A stretch of 64,000 bases of DNA from Erinaceus europaeus (taxonomy: Eukaryota; Chordata; Mammalia; Eulipotyphla; Erinaceidae). Each line of letters starts with the position of its first letter. The stretch's first letter is position 1. Below the pieces are notes generated by a model. That model searched no databases. It was given only the letters and a program-made list of their open reading frames with translations, and was not told the DNA's origin. This document shows positions 53,427-64,000 of this stretch, one piece after another. The stretch lies in assembly GCF_950295315.1 (NCBI RefSeq), contig NC_080164.1:112240447-112304446 (forward strand). The letters run 5' to 3'. The position numbers were made by a program, and so were the translations under genes.

Positions 53427-53865
53427 TTCTTTTAAAAAATTTATTAATGATGATGTAATAGTGATTAACAAGATTGTATGATAACAGGAGTACAATTCTA
53501 CACAGTTTCCACCACCAGAGTTCCCTGTCCCATCACCTCCATTGGTAGCTTCCCTATTCTTTATCCCTCTAGGAGTATGGACCCAAATTCTTTGTAGGGT
53601 TCAGAATGTGGGAGTTTTGGCTTCTGTAATTGCTTCTTTGCTGGACATGGATGCTGGCAGATGGATCCATACCCCCAGCCTGTTTCTCCTTCCCTAGTGA
53701 GGTAGAACTCTGGAAAGTGGAGGTTTGGGGACACATTGGTGAGGTCATCTGCCCAGGGAAGTCAGGATGGTGTCATGATAGTGTCTGCAACTCGGTAGCT
53801 AAAAGACACTAAGCTATAAAGTAGGACAAATTGTTTAATAAACAGGAACCTAAAGGGGCAGTGTC
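53427..53865 (-). mobile_element. L1 3' UTR, 5'-truncated (minus)
   Basis: 'gtgattaacaagattgtatg', 'cagtttccaccaccagagtt', 'ctctaggagtatggacccaa', 'ttgcttctttgctggacatg' and 'ggacacattggtgaggtcat'. Confidence 0.85.
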
Positions 53866-53967
53866 TACCATTGATGCTTTACATATAGATGACTTCTTGA
53901 TGTCCCCATTCTTTGGGGGCAATCTGTACTTAAACTCAAGTTTGACTCTAAGCAAAAACTCCTATGA

Positions 53968-54365
53968 TTTTTAAAATTTTTTTATTTATATAAAGGAAAC
54001 ATTGACAAAACCATAGGATAAGAAGGGTACACACAATTCCCACCACCAGACATCCGTATCCCATCTCCTCCCTTGATAGTTTTCCTATTCTTTAACCCTC
54101 TGGGAGTATGGACCCAAGATCATTGTGGGATGCAGAAGGTTGAAGATTTGGCTTCTGTAATTGCTTCCCTGCTGAACATGGGCGTTGACAGGTCGATCAT
54201 CCATACTCCCAGCCTGCCTCTCTCTTTCCCTAGTGGGGAAGGGCTCTGGGGAAGCAGAGCTCCAAGGCACATTGATGGGGTTGTCTGTCTAGGGAAGTCT
54301 GGTCCATCTGGGAATTTGGTAGCTGAAAAGAGAGTTAACATACAAAGCCAAACAAATTGAAAAAC
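53968..54365 (-). mobile_element. L1 3' UTR, 5'-truncated (minus)
   Basis: 'attgacaaaaccataggata', 'acacaattcccaccaccaga', 'ctctgggagtatggacccaa', 'ttgcttccctgctgaacatg' and 'gagttaacatacaaagccaa'. It is close in sequence to 55988-56440 and 8524-9049, so this subfamily was recently active. Confidence 0.87.
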
Positions 54366-54576
54366 TCCTATGTTTTAACACTAAACTCTTCCCAGCCCCT
54401 GCTCTTCATTTTAATAATTGAAAATAGTGGTGATGATAGTTGTGTCTTAGATTCCTTGTTAGGAATTCAATGAAAGAAATAGGTCCTCCTAGAAATGAGA
54501 TAGGACTTGTTATTAATCATGACTGAAGAGGTTAACATTTGAACCAACTAGGGCATCGAAGCATTGGGAAAGCAAG

Positions 54577-54905
54577 TTTTTTTTTTTGTAGTTTTTTTTC
54601 TTTATTGGTGGAATTAGTGATTTATAGTCAACAGTAAAATACAGTAATCTGTACATGTGTAACTTTTCTCACTTACCACATAACAATTCAACCCCTTCTA
54701 GGTCCTCCTCTGCCATCATGTTCCATGACCTGAACTGTCTCTCCCACCCCCAAAGTCTTTTACTTTGGTTCAGTACACTAAACATAGTCTAACTTCTGCT
54801 TTGTGTTTTCTCTTCTGTTCTTGATTTTCAACTTCTGTCTATGAGTGAGATCATCCTATATTAACCCTTCTCTTTCTGGCATATCTCAAAAGTAAGAGTA
54901 TTTTT
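54577..54905 (-). mobile_element. L1 3' end, other subfamily (minus)
   Basis: Poly-T, 'tctttattggtggaattagt', 'acagtaaaatacagtaatct', 'aattcaaccccttctaggtc' and 'cttctgtctatgagtgagat'. It matches the 3' end of the long L1 at 58.7 kb. Confidence 0.82.
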
Positions 54906-54909
54906 ATAA

Positions 54910-55300
54910 CTCTGTCTACAATGTCTGGTCCTCTCTTTGAAGTCCTTGTTCATGATATTTTCTTCACCTCCAGATGTTCCTCAAATATGGGGATAATTTC
55001 TGTAGGGAGGCTGGAATCCAAAATGATTCTAGTCTTCTCTCATAAGGGGGAGGGTTCAGCAAAAAAGGAACACATGTGAGGGGAGATTATCATTGACTGG
55101 CAGTCTCCAAACATTCAGATCCAAACTATGGCTTTGTTTCCTTGACTACCTGCACAAGTTGTTATTACTGCAGACACAGAATAAAATGTGAACATTAGCA
55201 ACTTCACATAGAACTTTTTAATCTTCCCACCAAAAAAAACATAGGTTTTGGAGGGATAGTTAGTATTTTCTTCTTAGAAATGTCTTCTGAGATCATACAT
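54910..55300. other. Unclassified sequence, no gene seen
   Basis: Nothing recognised. Confidence 0.35.
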
Positions 55301-55612
55301 TTAATATTAGGGGAATTCTTTTTTTTATTCCCTTTTGTTGTCCTTGTGGTTTTATTGTTGAAGTTATTATTGTTGTTGGTATTGATATCGTTGTTGGATA
55401 ATACAGAGAGAAATGGAGAGAAGAGGGGAAGACGGAGAGGGGGAGAGAAAGACGTCTGCAGACCTGCTTAACTGCTTGTGAAGAGACTCCCCTGCAGGTA
55501 GGGAGCCAAGGGCTCGAACCAGTATCCTGACACTGGTCCTTGTGCTTTGTACCACCTGTGCTTAACCCGCTGAACTACTGCCCACATAATTAGGAGAATT
55601 CTATGAATCAGC
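55300..55612 (-). repeat. Type 1 SINE (minus) with probable target-site duplication
   Basis: The SINE spans about 55318-55585: 'cccttttgttgtccttgtgg', GTT linker, body, 'cctgcaggtagggagccaag', B-box complement 'gctcgaacc', and 'gtgcttaacccgctgaacta'. Flanks 'attaggggaattct' and 'attaggagaattct' differ by one base and look like the duplication. Confidence 0.9.
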
Positions 55613-55614
55613 CA

Positions 55615-55985
55615 TAACATGGAACTAATTGGCAAAATGTGGATTAAGAAAATCTTGTGTCCCTCTTTCTCTGACTCTAGACTCTGCGTAGTTGCTATTG
55701 CTTGGGCTTTTTGTTTGTATCTTTGCTTTTGTTTCTCACCAGAGCGCCACTCTGGCTATTGTGAATCGAAACTGGGCCTACTCACCTGCGAGTTCCATGT
55801 GCTATGACACCTGGCTCTTCCTGCCTGTCTACCACCTTCCCCTCTCCATCATCCCCACTCCTCTGCTGAACCACTGATGAAAGCGGCATGGTGATCACTG
55901 GCTTGTCTACACCAAGATTAAAGGCCCCTTAGTTCTACCCTATTAATAATGCACTTATTTTCTTTTCATATCTGAAGTGATTAGA
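55615..55985. other. Unique sequence, no gene identified
   Basis: The two overlapping plus-strand frames of about 60 codons have no known domain and are probably chance. Confidence 0.35.
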
Positions 55986-55987
55986 GC

Positions 55988-56440
55988 TTTTTAAAAATTT
56001 ATTTATAAAAAGGAAACACTGACAAAAACCACAGGATAAGAAGGGTACAACTCCACATAATTCCCACCACCAAGACTCCCTAACCCATCCCTTCCCCTCT
56101 ATTCTTTATCCCTCTGGGAGTATGGACCCAAGGTCATTGTGGGATGCAGAAAGAGGAAGGTCTGACTTCTGTAATTGCTTCCCCACTGAACATGGGCATT
56201 GACAGGTGGATCCATACTCCCAGCCTCTCTCTCTCTTTCTCTAGTGTGGTGGGGTTCTGGGGAATCGGAGCTCCAGGACACATTGGTGGGGTCGTCTGCC
56301 CAGGGAAGTCCAGTTGTCATCATTGTAGCATCTACAACCTGGTGGCTTAACGAAGAGTTAACATATAAAGCCAAAAAAATTACTGACTAATCATGAACCT
56401 AAAGGCTGGAATATTGAAGATGAAGATTTGGGGGTCTCCT
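55988..56440 (-). mobile_element. L1 3' UTR, 5'-truncated (minus)
   Basis: 'aggaaacactgacaaaaacc', 'cacataattcccaccaccaa', 'ctctgggagtatggacccaa', 'ttgcttccccactgaacatg' and 'gagttaacatataaagccaa'. Confidence 0.87.
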
Positions 56441-56499
56441 GCACAACCATTTTCCATTTCACCAGCCTCCAAATGTAGTCTTTAAAATCTATATCTTTT

Positions 56500-56707
56500 T
56501 AAATATTTTTATTATCTTATTTATTTATTGAAAAGAGATAGACAGAAATTGAGAGGAAAGGGAAGATAGAGCAGGAGTGAGACAGAACCTGCAGCACTAT
56601 TTCACCACTTGTGAAATTTCCCCCTGCAGGTGGGGACCAGGGGCTTGAACCTGGGTCCTTATATACTGTAACATATGCACTCAACCAGGAGTGTCACCAC
56701 CGGGCCC
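56500..56707 (-). repeat. Type 1 SINE (minus)
   Basis: 'tattgaaaagagatagacag', body, 'ccctgcaggtggggaccagg', B-box complement 'cttgaacctgggtcc' and 'gtgtcaccaccgggcccc'. Confidence 0.88.
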
Positions 56708-56815
56708 CAAAACTTCCCTATTCTCTATCCCTGTGGGAGTATGGACCAAAATTCATTATGGAGTGTAGAAACTGGTAGTTCTGGCTTCTGTAATTGTTTC
56801 TCTACTAGACATGAT
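56708..56815 (-). mobile_element. L1 3' UTR fragment (minus)
   Basis: 'tatccctgtgggagtatgga' and 'ttctggcttctgtaattgtt' are a piece of the standard block, cut off on the left by the SINE. Confidence 0.75.
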
Positions 56816-56819
56816 ATAT

Positions 56820-57280
56820 GCACTTAATTTAACACAGCTGTGATTGGTGACAACTTCCTGCTTTTATGCTCTCATTGCTGTAACTTATGTCTTTATTTTT
56901 TGTGTGGTGTTCAATCCAACAGTTGCACAGAAATGTCACTGTGTTCTTAACTGTGCAGAGCATGTTGCTATTCCCCGGGAAATTGACCTACTCTCCATTG
57001 CCGGCTATTTACTTTTACTCAGGAGGGAAAACAATACACCACATAGATTTATGCTGGAGTGCACCCCTGTGGGAGCTCTTCAGGAAATAAAACACAGTGA
57101 GGAAGAGACCTGAGAATCATTCTGGAAGTGATACTTGAAATGGAGGCATCAGCTTTGCAAAGTGAAATGCTCAGTAGGGAGGAAGATGACTTATGTTGGA
57201 TTCTAAAAGCCACAGGCTTCTCAGTGAAACCAGCAATTTGCTGATCAGCAAAGCAAGTGGCTTGGAAACACAATTGAGGT
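56820..57280. other. Unique sequence, no gene identified
   Basis: A plus-strand frame of 89 codons (56844-57113) overlaps another in a different frame. No domain is recognised. Confidence 0.35.
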
Positions 57281-57284
57281 TTTT

Positions 57285-57450
57285 ATTTTTAATGTATTTT
57301 GATTTAATATTTTAATAAGACAAAGACATACAGAAAAAGACAGAGCTCTGCTTAGTTCAGGCTTATGATGGTGCTGGGGATTGAATCTGGGACTTTGAAG
57401 CCTCAGGTATGAGAGTCTTTTACAGAACCAGTATGATGTCTCTCCAGTCC
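57285..57450 (-). repeat. Type 2 SINE (minus)
   Basis: A T/A-rich tail complement, 'cagagctctgcttagttcag', 'gggattgaatctgggacttt', 'gaagcctcaggtatgagagt' and 'gtatgatgtctctccag'. Confidence 0.82.
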
Positions 57451-57521
57451 TTGAGTTTGAGTTAAGCCCAGATTGCTCGAGAGAATGGGGACATCAAGAA
57501 GTCACCTGATAGAGCAGCTGT

Positions 57522-57632
57522 AGACACCATAATGGTAATACGAAGAGACTCTTGCCAGAGGCTCCAAAGTCCCTGGTTCATTCCCTAGCCAGAGCTGAGC
57601 AGGGCTCCGGGAAATTAAAAAAAAAAGTCACC
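57522..57632 (+). repeat. Type 2 SINE
   Basis: 'agacaccataatggtaatac', 'gaagagactcttgccagagg', 'ctccaaagtccctggttcat', 'agagctgagcagggctccgg' and an A tail. Confidence 0.82.
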
Positions 57633-58139
57633 TGATAGGTTATTTATCGTGATGCCCTTTGGACTTCCCTTGACTGGCTAGAATCAATAATAAGGAGTGT
57701 TTTCCAGGTCAATGTAAAAAAAGAAAAAAAGGAAAGAAATTGGTATCAGCATTATTCAAAGAATAAAAGGAGCTGTTCAAATAGTCCTCAGTACAATCTG
57801 GATGCAAGACAGGTATGGAGATCAAAACAGCCAGTTTTCCTGAATTCCTGTGGGCACCAGTATAGAGTGGTTTAGTTTCCAATACCTTTTGAAAGTTCTC
57901 AGAAAGGAGAGATCTACTGCCTGTCCCCACTTGGGCCAAGAGTTGTGGGTGACTAGATCACCTACAACTATGATTGGCTTATGGGGTAAAGTCATGTGGG
58001 TGGATGGATTATGGAAAAGTGGCGCTGGAACATTAAAGCCATTACTAGTGTCACTTCAGGAGCCATGAGTATAGAGAAAGAATTAAAGAAACAACTAACT
58101 ATAGGAGCATCATAAATCTTCAGTCCTAAGCAAATGAGG

Positions 58140-58720
58140 GAGGTTTAATTTTTGGTTTTTAGATACAGGTTGGTTCCTTTTTTTTCCCACGTTCATGTGT
58201 TTTAACTATCTATTTTTTAAAATATTTATTTATTTTTCACCACTCCTGTCACCAAAGGTCTGTGTCCCCATCTCCACCTCCATAGATAAACACTCTAGTT
58301 TTCTCAATCTTAGATATAAGTGGATACTTTTTTTTTCACATTTGTAAACTCAATTGTTTATATTCTCTATATCAGTGAAATCATTCTGTAGTTGTCCTTC
58401 ACATCCTTACTTGCTTCACTGAGCATCATCTTATCCAATTCCATCCACTTTATCCCAAAGGACACACTAACATCCCTTTTTATAACTGCATAATATCCTA
58501 TTGAGTGTATGTCCCATGATTTTTTATACAGTCATCTGTCAAATGACATTTTGGTTGTTTCCAGGGTTTTGCTATTGTGAATAAAGCTGCTGCAACTATG
58601 GGGGATGAATAGATTTCTTCAAATCAGTGTTATTACATATTTTGGGTATATGCCTTGTAGTGGAATTGCTGGGCCATATGACCCATTTCCATTTGTAGTT
58701 GTCTAAGGATTCACTTTTAA
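58140..58720 (-). mobile_element. Old L1 3' end (minus)
   Basis: It contains the complements of L1 3' region motifs such as 'ttgttgtttccagggttttgc'-like sequence at 58550-58570, 'attgtgaataaagctgctgc' and 'tggaattgctgggccatatg'. It is more diverged than its neighbour. The young L1 follows immediately at its right end. Confidence 0.75.
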
Positions 58721-58978
58721 AATTTTTTTAAATATTTCTTTTTAATTCCTTTATTGGGAAATTAAGTTTTTACATTTGACAGTAAATACAATAGTTTGTA
58801 CATGCATAACATTTCCCAGTTTTCCATATAACAATACAACCCCTACTAGGTCCTCTATCATGGTTTTTGGACCTGTATCACCCCCCACACACACACACAC
58901 CCCAGATTCTTTTACGTAGGTGCAAAACGCCAATTCCAGTTCAGGTTCTACTTGTGTTTTCTCTTCTGATCTTGTTTT

Positions 58979-61900
58979 TCAACTTCTGCCTGAGGGTGAG
59001 ATCATCCCATAATCATCCTTCTCTTTATGACTTATTTCACTTAACATGAATTTTTCAAGGTCCTTCCAAGATCGACTAAAAATGGTATGGTCACCATTTT
59101 TTATAGCTGAGTAGTATTCCATTGTGCATATATACCACAAATTGCTCAGCCACTCATCTACTGTTGGACACCTGGGTTGCTCCCAGGTTCTGGCTATGAC
59201 AGATTGTGCTGCTAAGAACATATGTGCACATAGATCTTTTTGGATGGGTGTGTTGGGTTCCTTAGGATATATCCCCAGGAGAAGAATTGCAGGATGATAG
59301 GGTAGGTCCATTTCTAGCTTTCTGAGAGTTCTCCAGACTGCTCTGCACAGAGGTTGGACCAATGTACATTCCCAACAGCAGTGCAGGAGGGTTCCTTTGA
59401 CCCAAAAACCTCTCCAGCATTTGTTTCTTCTATCTTTTCTGATGTATGACTTTCTCACAAGAGTGAAGTGGTATCTCATTGTTGTCTTTATTTGCATTTC
59501 TCTGACAATCAAAGACTTGGAACATTTTTCATGTATTTCTCAGACTTTAGGAACTCTTCTGTGGTGAATATTCTGTCTATGTCCTCTCCCCATTTTTGGA
59601 TGGGGTTATTTGTAGTCTTGTTGTTGAGTTTGGCAAGCTCTTTATATATTTTGGTTATTAGCCTCTTGTCTGACATATGGCATGTAAAGATATTTGCCCA
59701 TTCTGTGAGGGGTCTCTTGGTTTGGGTAGTAGTTTCTTTTGCAGTGCAGAAGCTTTTCAATTTGATGTAGTCCCACAGGTTTACACTTGCCTTAGTCTTC
59801 TTTGTAACTGGATTTGTTTCATTGAAGATATAATATAGTGGTTGAGTTTCATTCTTTTGCATGTTTCAACCCGTTTTTTCCAAGACCATTTGTTGAAGAG
59901 ACTCTGCTCTCCCCATTTAATAGTCTGGACATCTTTGTTAAAGATTAGATGTCCATAGGTGTGGGGGCTTACTTTCAGGCTCTCAATTCTATTCCAGTGG
60001 TCAGTATGCCTATTCATGTTCTAGTATAAAGCAGTTTTGATGACAATGGCCCGATAGTACAATTTGAGATCTGGGAGTGTGATGCCTCCAATTCTGTTCT
60101 TTCTTCTCAAGATTGTTTTGGCAATTCTACGTCTTTTCTGGTTCCCGATAAACATTTGTAGCTCTTGTTCTATTCTCCTAAAAAATATTGTTGGGATCTT
60201 TATGGGGATAGCATTAAATTTGTATATAGCTCTGGGTAGTATATTCATTTTGATTATGTGAATTCTTCCAACCCATGAACATGGAATATCTTTCCACTTC
60301 TTTGTGCCTTTTTCAATTTCCTTGATTTTCAATTTCATAATTTTCAGTATACAAGTCTTTCACTTCTTTGGTTAGGTTTACTCTTAGATATTTTATTGTT
60401 TTTGTTGCTATAATAAAAGGAATTGATTGCTGAATGTCATGTTCTTCTAACTTTGTTTGCATAGAGGAATGCCACTGACTTTTGTATGTTAATTTTGTAG
60501 CATGGCACCTTACTGTATTGCCTGATGATTTCCAAAAGCTTCTTGCTGGATTCCTTAGGTTTTTCTATGTTATATTATCATGTCATCTGCAAATAGGGAG
60601 AGTTTGACTTCTTCTCTTTTAATATGTATCCCTTTAATTCCTTGCTCCTGTCTGATTGCTATGGCAAGAACTTCCAACACTGTGTTGAATAATAATGATG
60701 ATAGTGGGAAGTCCTGTCTAGTACCTGATCTGAGGGGAAATGCTTCCAGTTTTTCACCATTGAGAATGATGTTGGCTGTAGGTTTGCTATGTATACACTC
60801 CACTATCTTCAGGAATTTTCCATCTATTCTCATTTTTTGTAGTGTTTTGATCATAAAGGGATGTTGTATTTTGTCAAAGGCTTTCTCTGCATCTATTGAT
60901 ATGACCATGTGGTTTTTGGTCTTTTTTTTTTATTATTGATGTGGTGGATCACATTGATTGATTTATGTATATTAAACAAACCAAGCATGCCTGGGATAAA
61001 CCCCACTTAGTCATGATGAACAATCTTTTTAATATACTGCTGTATCTGGTTGGATAGAATTTTGTTCAGTATTTTAGCATCTATGTTCATCAGAGATATT
61101 GATCTGTAGTTTTCTTTTTTGGTTGTGTCTCTATCTGCTTTTGGTATCAAAGTGATGTTGGCTTCACAGCAGCTAGAAGTTAGTATTCCGGTGTCTTCAA
61201 TCTTCTGGAAGACTTTTAAAAGTAGAGGTATTAGTTCTTCTTTGAAGAGTTTGTAGAATTCATTTGTAAAACCATCTGGTCTAGGAATTTTAGTTTTGGG
61301 AGTTTTTGATAACTGTTTCAATTTCATTAGCTGTGATCGGCCTGTTCATGTTATCTAGTTCCTCTTTATGTAATTTTGGAAGTTCGTAAGTATCTAGGAA
61401 ATTGCCCATTTCTTCCAGGTTCCCTAGCTTGGTGGCATATAATTGTTCATGGAAGTCTCACATGATATGTTGAATTTCTGTGGTGTCTGTTGTGATACCT
61501 CCACTTTCATTTACAATCCAATTTATTTGGGTCTTCTCCCTTTCTTGTTTTGTGAGTCTGACTAAAGCTTTGTCAATTTTGTTCACTCTTTTGAACATTT
61601 ACTTTCCTTGATCTTTTGTATGGTTTTCTTATTTCCAGTGTTATTTATTTCTGCCCTAACTTTAGTTATTTCTGTCTTTCTGGTTGCTTTAGGGTTCCTT
61701 TGTTGTTGTTGTTCTTCTAGGTCTTTAAGATGTGCAAATCAGCCTGTTTATTTGTGCTTTTTCTTGTTTTCTAATGTGTGCTTGTATGGCTATGAACTTC
61801 CCTCTCAGTACTTCCTTAGATGTGTCCCAAATATTTTGATAGCATGTGTCTTCATTTTCATTGAACTCTCAAAAACATTTTGATTTCTTCCTTTATTTCT

Positions 61901-62045
61901 TCTTTGACCCAGAAGTTGTTAAGTAGTGTACTGCTGAACTTCCACATTTTGGATCTATTACTTATCTTTTGTTGATTGTTAACTGTTAGTTTAATTCCAC
62001 TGTGGTCTGAGAAGATGCTTTTGATGATTTCAGTGCTCTTGAACT
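58979..62045 (-). pseudogene. L1 ORF2 (reverse transcriptase), decayed
   Basis: The minus strand holds, in several broken frames, the ORF2 order. First comes a short C-terminal piece of endonuclease (…IFSDHSGIKL…) near 62020. Next is the linker, then the RT entry region with [24 protein letters not shown] (61007-61327). RT motif A is [11 protein letters not shown], motif B is a degenerate [10 protein letters not shown] (usual GTRQGCPLSP) and motif C is FADDMI (60570-60908). [12 protein letters not shown] lies at 60021-60338, and the C-terminal cysteine/histidine region near 59340-59400. At least six frame changes or stops separate the blocks, so no full-length protein can be made. Confidence 0.9.
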
Positions 62046-62049
62046 TGCT

Positions 62050-63285
62050 TGGTGATAATTGATTCTTTCAACTTTTGCTTGTCTGAGAAGGTTTTTATGC
62101 CTCCATCTAGTCTGAATGACAGTATAGAAGGATACAATAGTCTTGGCTGAAAGCCTTTCTCATTGAGCACTTGATAGACATCTTGCCATTCTCTTCTGGC
62201 CTGTAGTGTTTGTGTGGAGAAATCTGCTGCTAATATTATGGGTTTTCCTTTGTAGGTGACTCTTTGTTTTTCTCTTGTAGCCTTCAGGATCCTTTCTTTT
62301 TTAAAAAAAATATTTATTTAATTTATTTATTCCCTTTTGTTGCCATTGTTGTTTTATTGTTGTAGTTATTATTGTTGTTGTTGTTGTTGGATATGACAGA
62401 GAGAAATGGAGAGAGGAGGGGAAGACAGAGAGGAGGAGAGAAAGATAGACACCTGCAGACCTGCTTCACCGCCTGTGAAGTAACTCCCTTGCAGGTGGGG
62501 AGCCGGGGTTCGAACAGGGATCCTTATGCCAATCCTTGTGCTTTGCACCACCTGCGCTTAACCCACTGCGCTACAGCCGGACTCCCCAGGATCCTTTCTT
62601 TATACTTATTCCTTTCCATTCTGAAATGATGTGTCTTGGTGTCTTTAAATCTGGGTTAATTCTGTTTGGAACCCTCTGGGCTTCTTGAACCTTTATGTCT
62701 TTGCTGTTGTCTAGACTAGAGAAATTCTCAGCTATTACGTCCTGAAGAATGCTTTCTTCTCCTCCCTCTTTTCTTCTGGTAAGCCAATAATCTGTATATT
62801 ATTCCATTTGAAATCATCCCATATGTCTCTGTTGTTGCTTTCAGTATCTCTTAATCTCTTTTTGACATCTCTTGCTTCTTTTTTAGTTGTCTCTAATTAG
62901 TCCTCAATCTTGCTAATTCTGTCTTCAGCTTCATTGATTCTGTTCTCTCTCCCCTCTATTTTTTTCTGGAGTTCATCTATTTTTTACCCTGTTCTGATAC
63001 TATTTTTGTTTGTTCAACTAGCTGTGTTCTTAACTCAGCTATTTCAGCTTTCAGCTCTCTAATAACCTTGAGACAATTAGTGTTTTCTTCCAGAGTCTCA
63101 TTTGCTGTTTCTGCATTTCTAATGACAGTTCTTTCAATCTCTTTACTCACTTATGTGATTATTTCCGTAACTAGTGTTTTGATGTTGACCTCATTATTTT
63201 GTGCTTCAAACCTTGTGGGGGGGGATTTATCTGGACTCTTGTCCTAGTTCATTTCTCCAATATTTCTTCTTGTTGTTTTAGCCAT
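62050..63285 (-). pseudogene. L1 ORF1 (RNA-binding protein), decayed
   Basis: The minus-strand ATG at 63285 opens MAKTTRRNIGEMN before an in-frame TAG. Downstream come coiled-coil-like sequence, a segment like RINEAEDRI, and an RRM-region segment resembling WNNIQIIGLPEE. The C-terminal domain follows with SFRLDGGIKTFSDKQKL near 62100. The ORF1 C-terminus is cut off by the deletion that joins it to ORF2. A SINE sits at 62300-62586. Confidence 0.82.
62285..62601 (-). repeat. Type 1 SINE (minus) with 15-bp target-site duplication, inside L1 ORF1
   Basis: The SINE (62300-62586) is flanked by 'caggatcctttcttt' at 62285-62299 and 62587-62601. It is one of the best preserved copies: GTT linker, 'ttggatatgacagagagaaa', 'cctgcagacctgcttcaccg', B-box complement 'gttcgaacagggatcc' and 'gcgcttaacccactgcgcta'. 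Its intact CpGs suggest recent insertion. Confidence 0.95.
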
Positions 63286-63986
63286 TTTATATAGTATGTT
63301 ATGAGGTCTCTCTCTCTCTCTCAGTACTTTTCAAACTACTTATCACTCTTGTCTGGATTGTGTTGTGTCTAAGTAAGGTAATTAAAGGGTTCTTTTTCTT
63401 CCCTGTAGGCTATGGGAGCCTGAGGGCTTTTAAACCATAAGTAGGCTTCTTAGCTTAATCACTGACTCCTGACCAAGAAATAAAGCAGGGTGGAGCAGAG
63501 ATAATCCAGTGGCTATGTAAAGAGACTCTCCCCACCTAGGTCCCCAGCTAGACCACCAAAGTATAGATCTTCTCCTGAGTTTTCTCATTAGTTCTCTCTC
63601 CCCTGGTGTCAGCACAGGGTTTCTCCCCATCCTGCTCCACATTCCGAGGGCAATTGCATTGGATGCTCCAGTTCCATTTGGTGAGTCTTAGGGGAGTCCT
63701 CTTCTCCCTTCAGCTGTCTTTTTGTTGGTGAAACAGACTGGAGGTGGTGTCTCGAATGGTAAACTGTCGGACTGTTACCAGCCACTTAATCTCTCCCTAG
63801 GCTCCTCTCTGTCCATGAGCCACACGTGTTTGCACTCACAGGTGATCTGATGGGTTCCTGAAGTTGTTCTAGTTCTGTCTTGTTGTGGTTCCAGGTGGTC
63901 TCCTTTGGTATTCCTAGTTGACCCAGGAGAGGAGAGGAGAGAAACACAGCTGCTGCTGGTCTATAGCCCCGCCTCAGGTAGTCGCC
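63286..63986 (-). promoter_or_regulatory. L1 5' UTR / internal promoter region
   Basis: About 700 bases upstream of ORF1 on the minus strand, starting with the GC-rich 'ggcgactacctgaggcgggg', as expected for the L1 internal promoter. It contains a short type 2 SINE-like motif near 63505-63530 that may be coincidental. Confidence 0.65.
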
Positions 63987-64000
63987 AAAAAAAATCTTTT

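Larger units (their letters stand above)
58740..63986 (-). mobile_element. Near-complete L1 retrotransposon (minus), internally deleted
   Basis: Read on the minus strand: 5' UTR (about 63986-63286), ORF1 (63285 to about 62050), ORF2 without most of its endonuclease (about 62045-58979) and a 3' UTR to about 58740. A SINE with its own target duplication interrupts ORF1. The right end lies 14 bases from the window edge, where an A/T-rich stretch may be the target duplication. L1 encodes the machinery that also moves SINEs in trans, but this copy is dead. Confidence 0.88.

Noticed and set aside
58979..59512. A 177-codon minus-strand frame that could pass for a host gene
   Set aside because: It is the C-terminal part of a decayed L1 ORF2, in line with other ORF2 blocks upstream.
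63485..63600. A type 2 SINE inside the L1 5' UTR
   Set aside because: Only one short motif ('tatgtaaagagactctc') matches. The rest of the SINE order is missing, so chance or shared ancestry cannot be separated.

Overview
This window looks like a nuclear segment from a hedgehog, most likely Erinaceus europaeus. The evidence is the dense load of tRNA-derived SINEs of the hedgehog type (A/B-box head, CT-rich body, A-rich or CAA-rich tail), many L1 copies, and above all two copies of a non-LTR retrotransposon whose reverse transcriptase is neither L1 nor BovB. Its features match the Vingi family (Vingi-1_EE), which I recall being described among mammals only from hedgehogs. The assignment rests on recognition, not on a database search.

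No intact host protein-coding gene could be supported. Almost every long open frame is a repeat fragment, a simple repeat or a chance ORF. The only gene-like landmark is a GC- and CpG-rich island at about 15.8-16.5 kb. It holds a minus-strand GC box, a TATA-like box and a plausible first exon with a splice donor, so it may be the start of a minus-strand transcript of unknown identity.

Layout. 1-8 kb: mostly unique AT-rich sequence with microsatellites, scattered SINEs and a 5' half of tRNA-Ile(UAU) inserted between 15-bp direct repeats. 8.3-13.3 kb: two L1 3' ends in opposite orientations with an inverted repeat of about 320 bp per arm, each arm carrying its own later insertion. 15.5-16.5 kb: imperfect CA-rich repeat and the CpG island. 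21.0-22.7 kb: Vingi copy 1 inserted into a minus-strand SINE, with an open frame through RT motifs A-C to a C-terminal zinc knuckle. 23.7-38 kb: SINEs, microsatellites, L1 tails. 38.9-40.0 kb: a full-length minus-strand U1 snRNA pseudogene followed closely by Vingi copy 2 (5'-truncated, about 97% identical to copy 1, clear 12-bp target-site duplication). 40-58 kb: many L1 3' ends and SINEs, plus two solo LTRs (383 and 520 bp), each inside an older minus-strand SINE and flanked by a 6-bp duplication. 58.1-64 kb: an old L1 fragment, then a nearly complete minus-strand L1 with 5' UTR, ORF1 and ORF2, carrying an internal deletion across the ORF1/ORF2 boundary that removes most of the endonuclease, and a SINE inside ORF1.

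The region reads as a record of transposition. L1 machinery plausibly supplied the SINE, tRNA-half and U1 insertions. Vingi is a second, independent autonomous retrotransposon lineage. The LTRs record endogenous retrovirus insertion followed by LTR-LTR recombination. Nesting order gives relative ages: SINEs came before Vingi copy 1 and both LTRs, and the inverted duplication came before the SINE and L1 in its arms.
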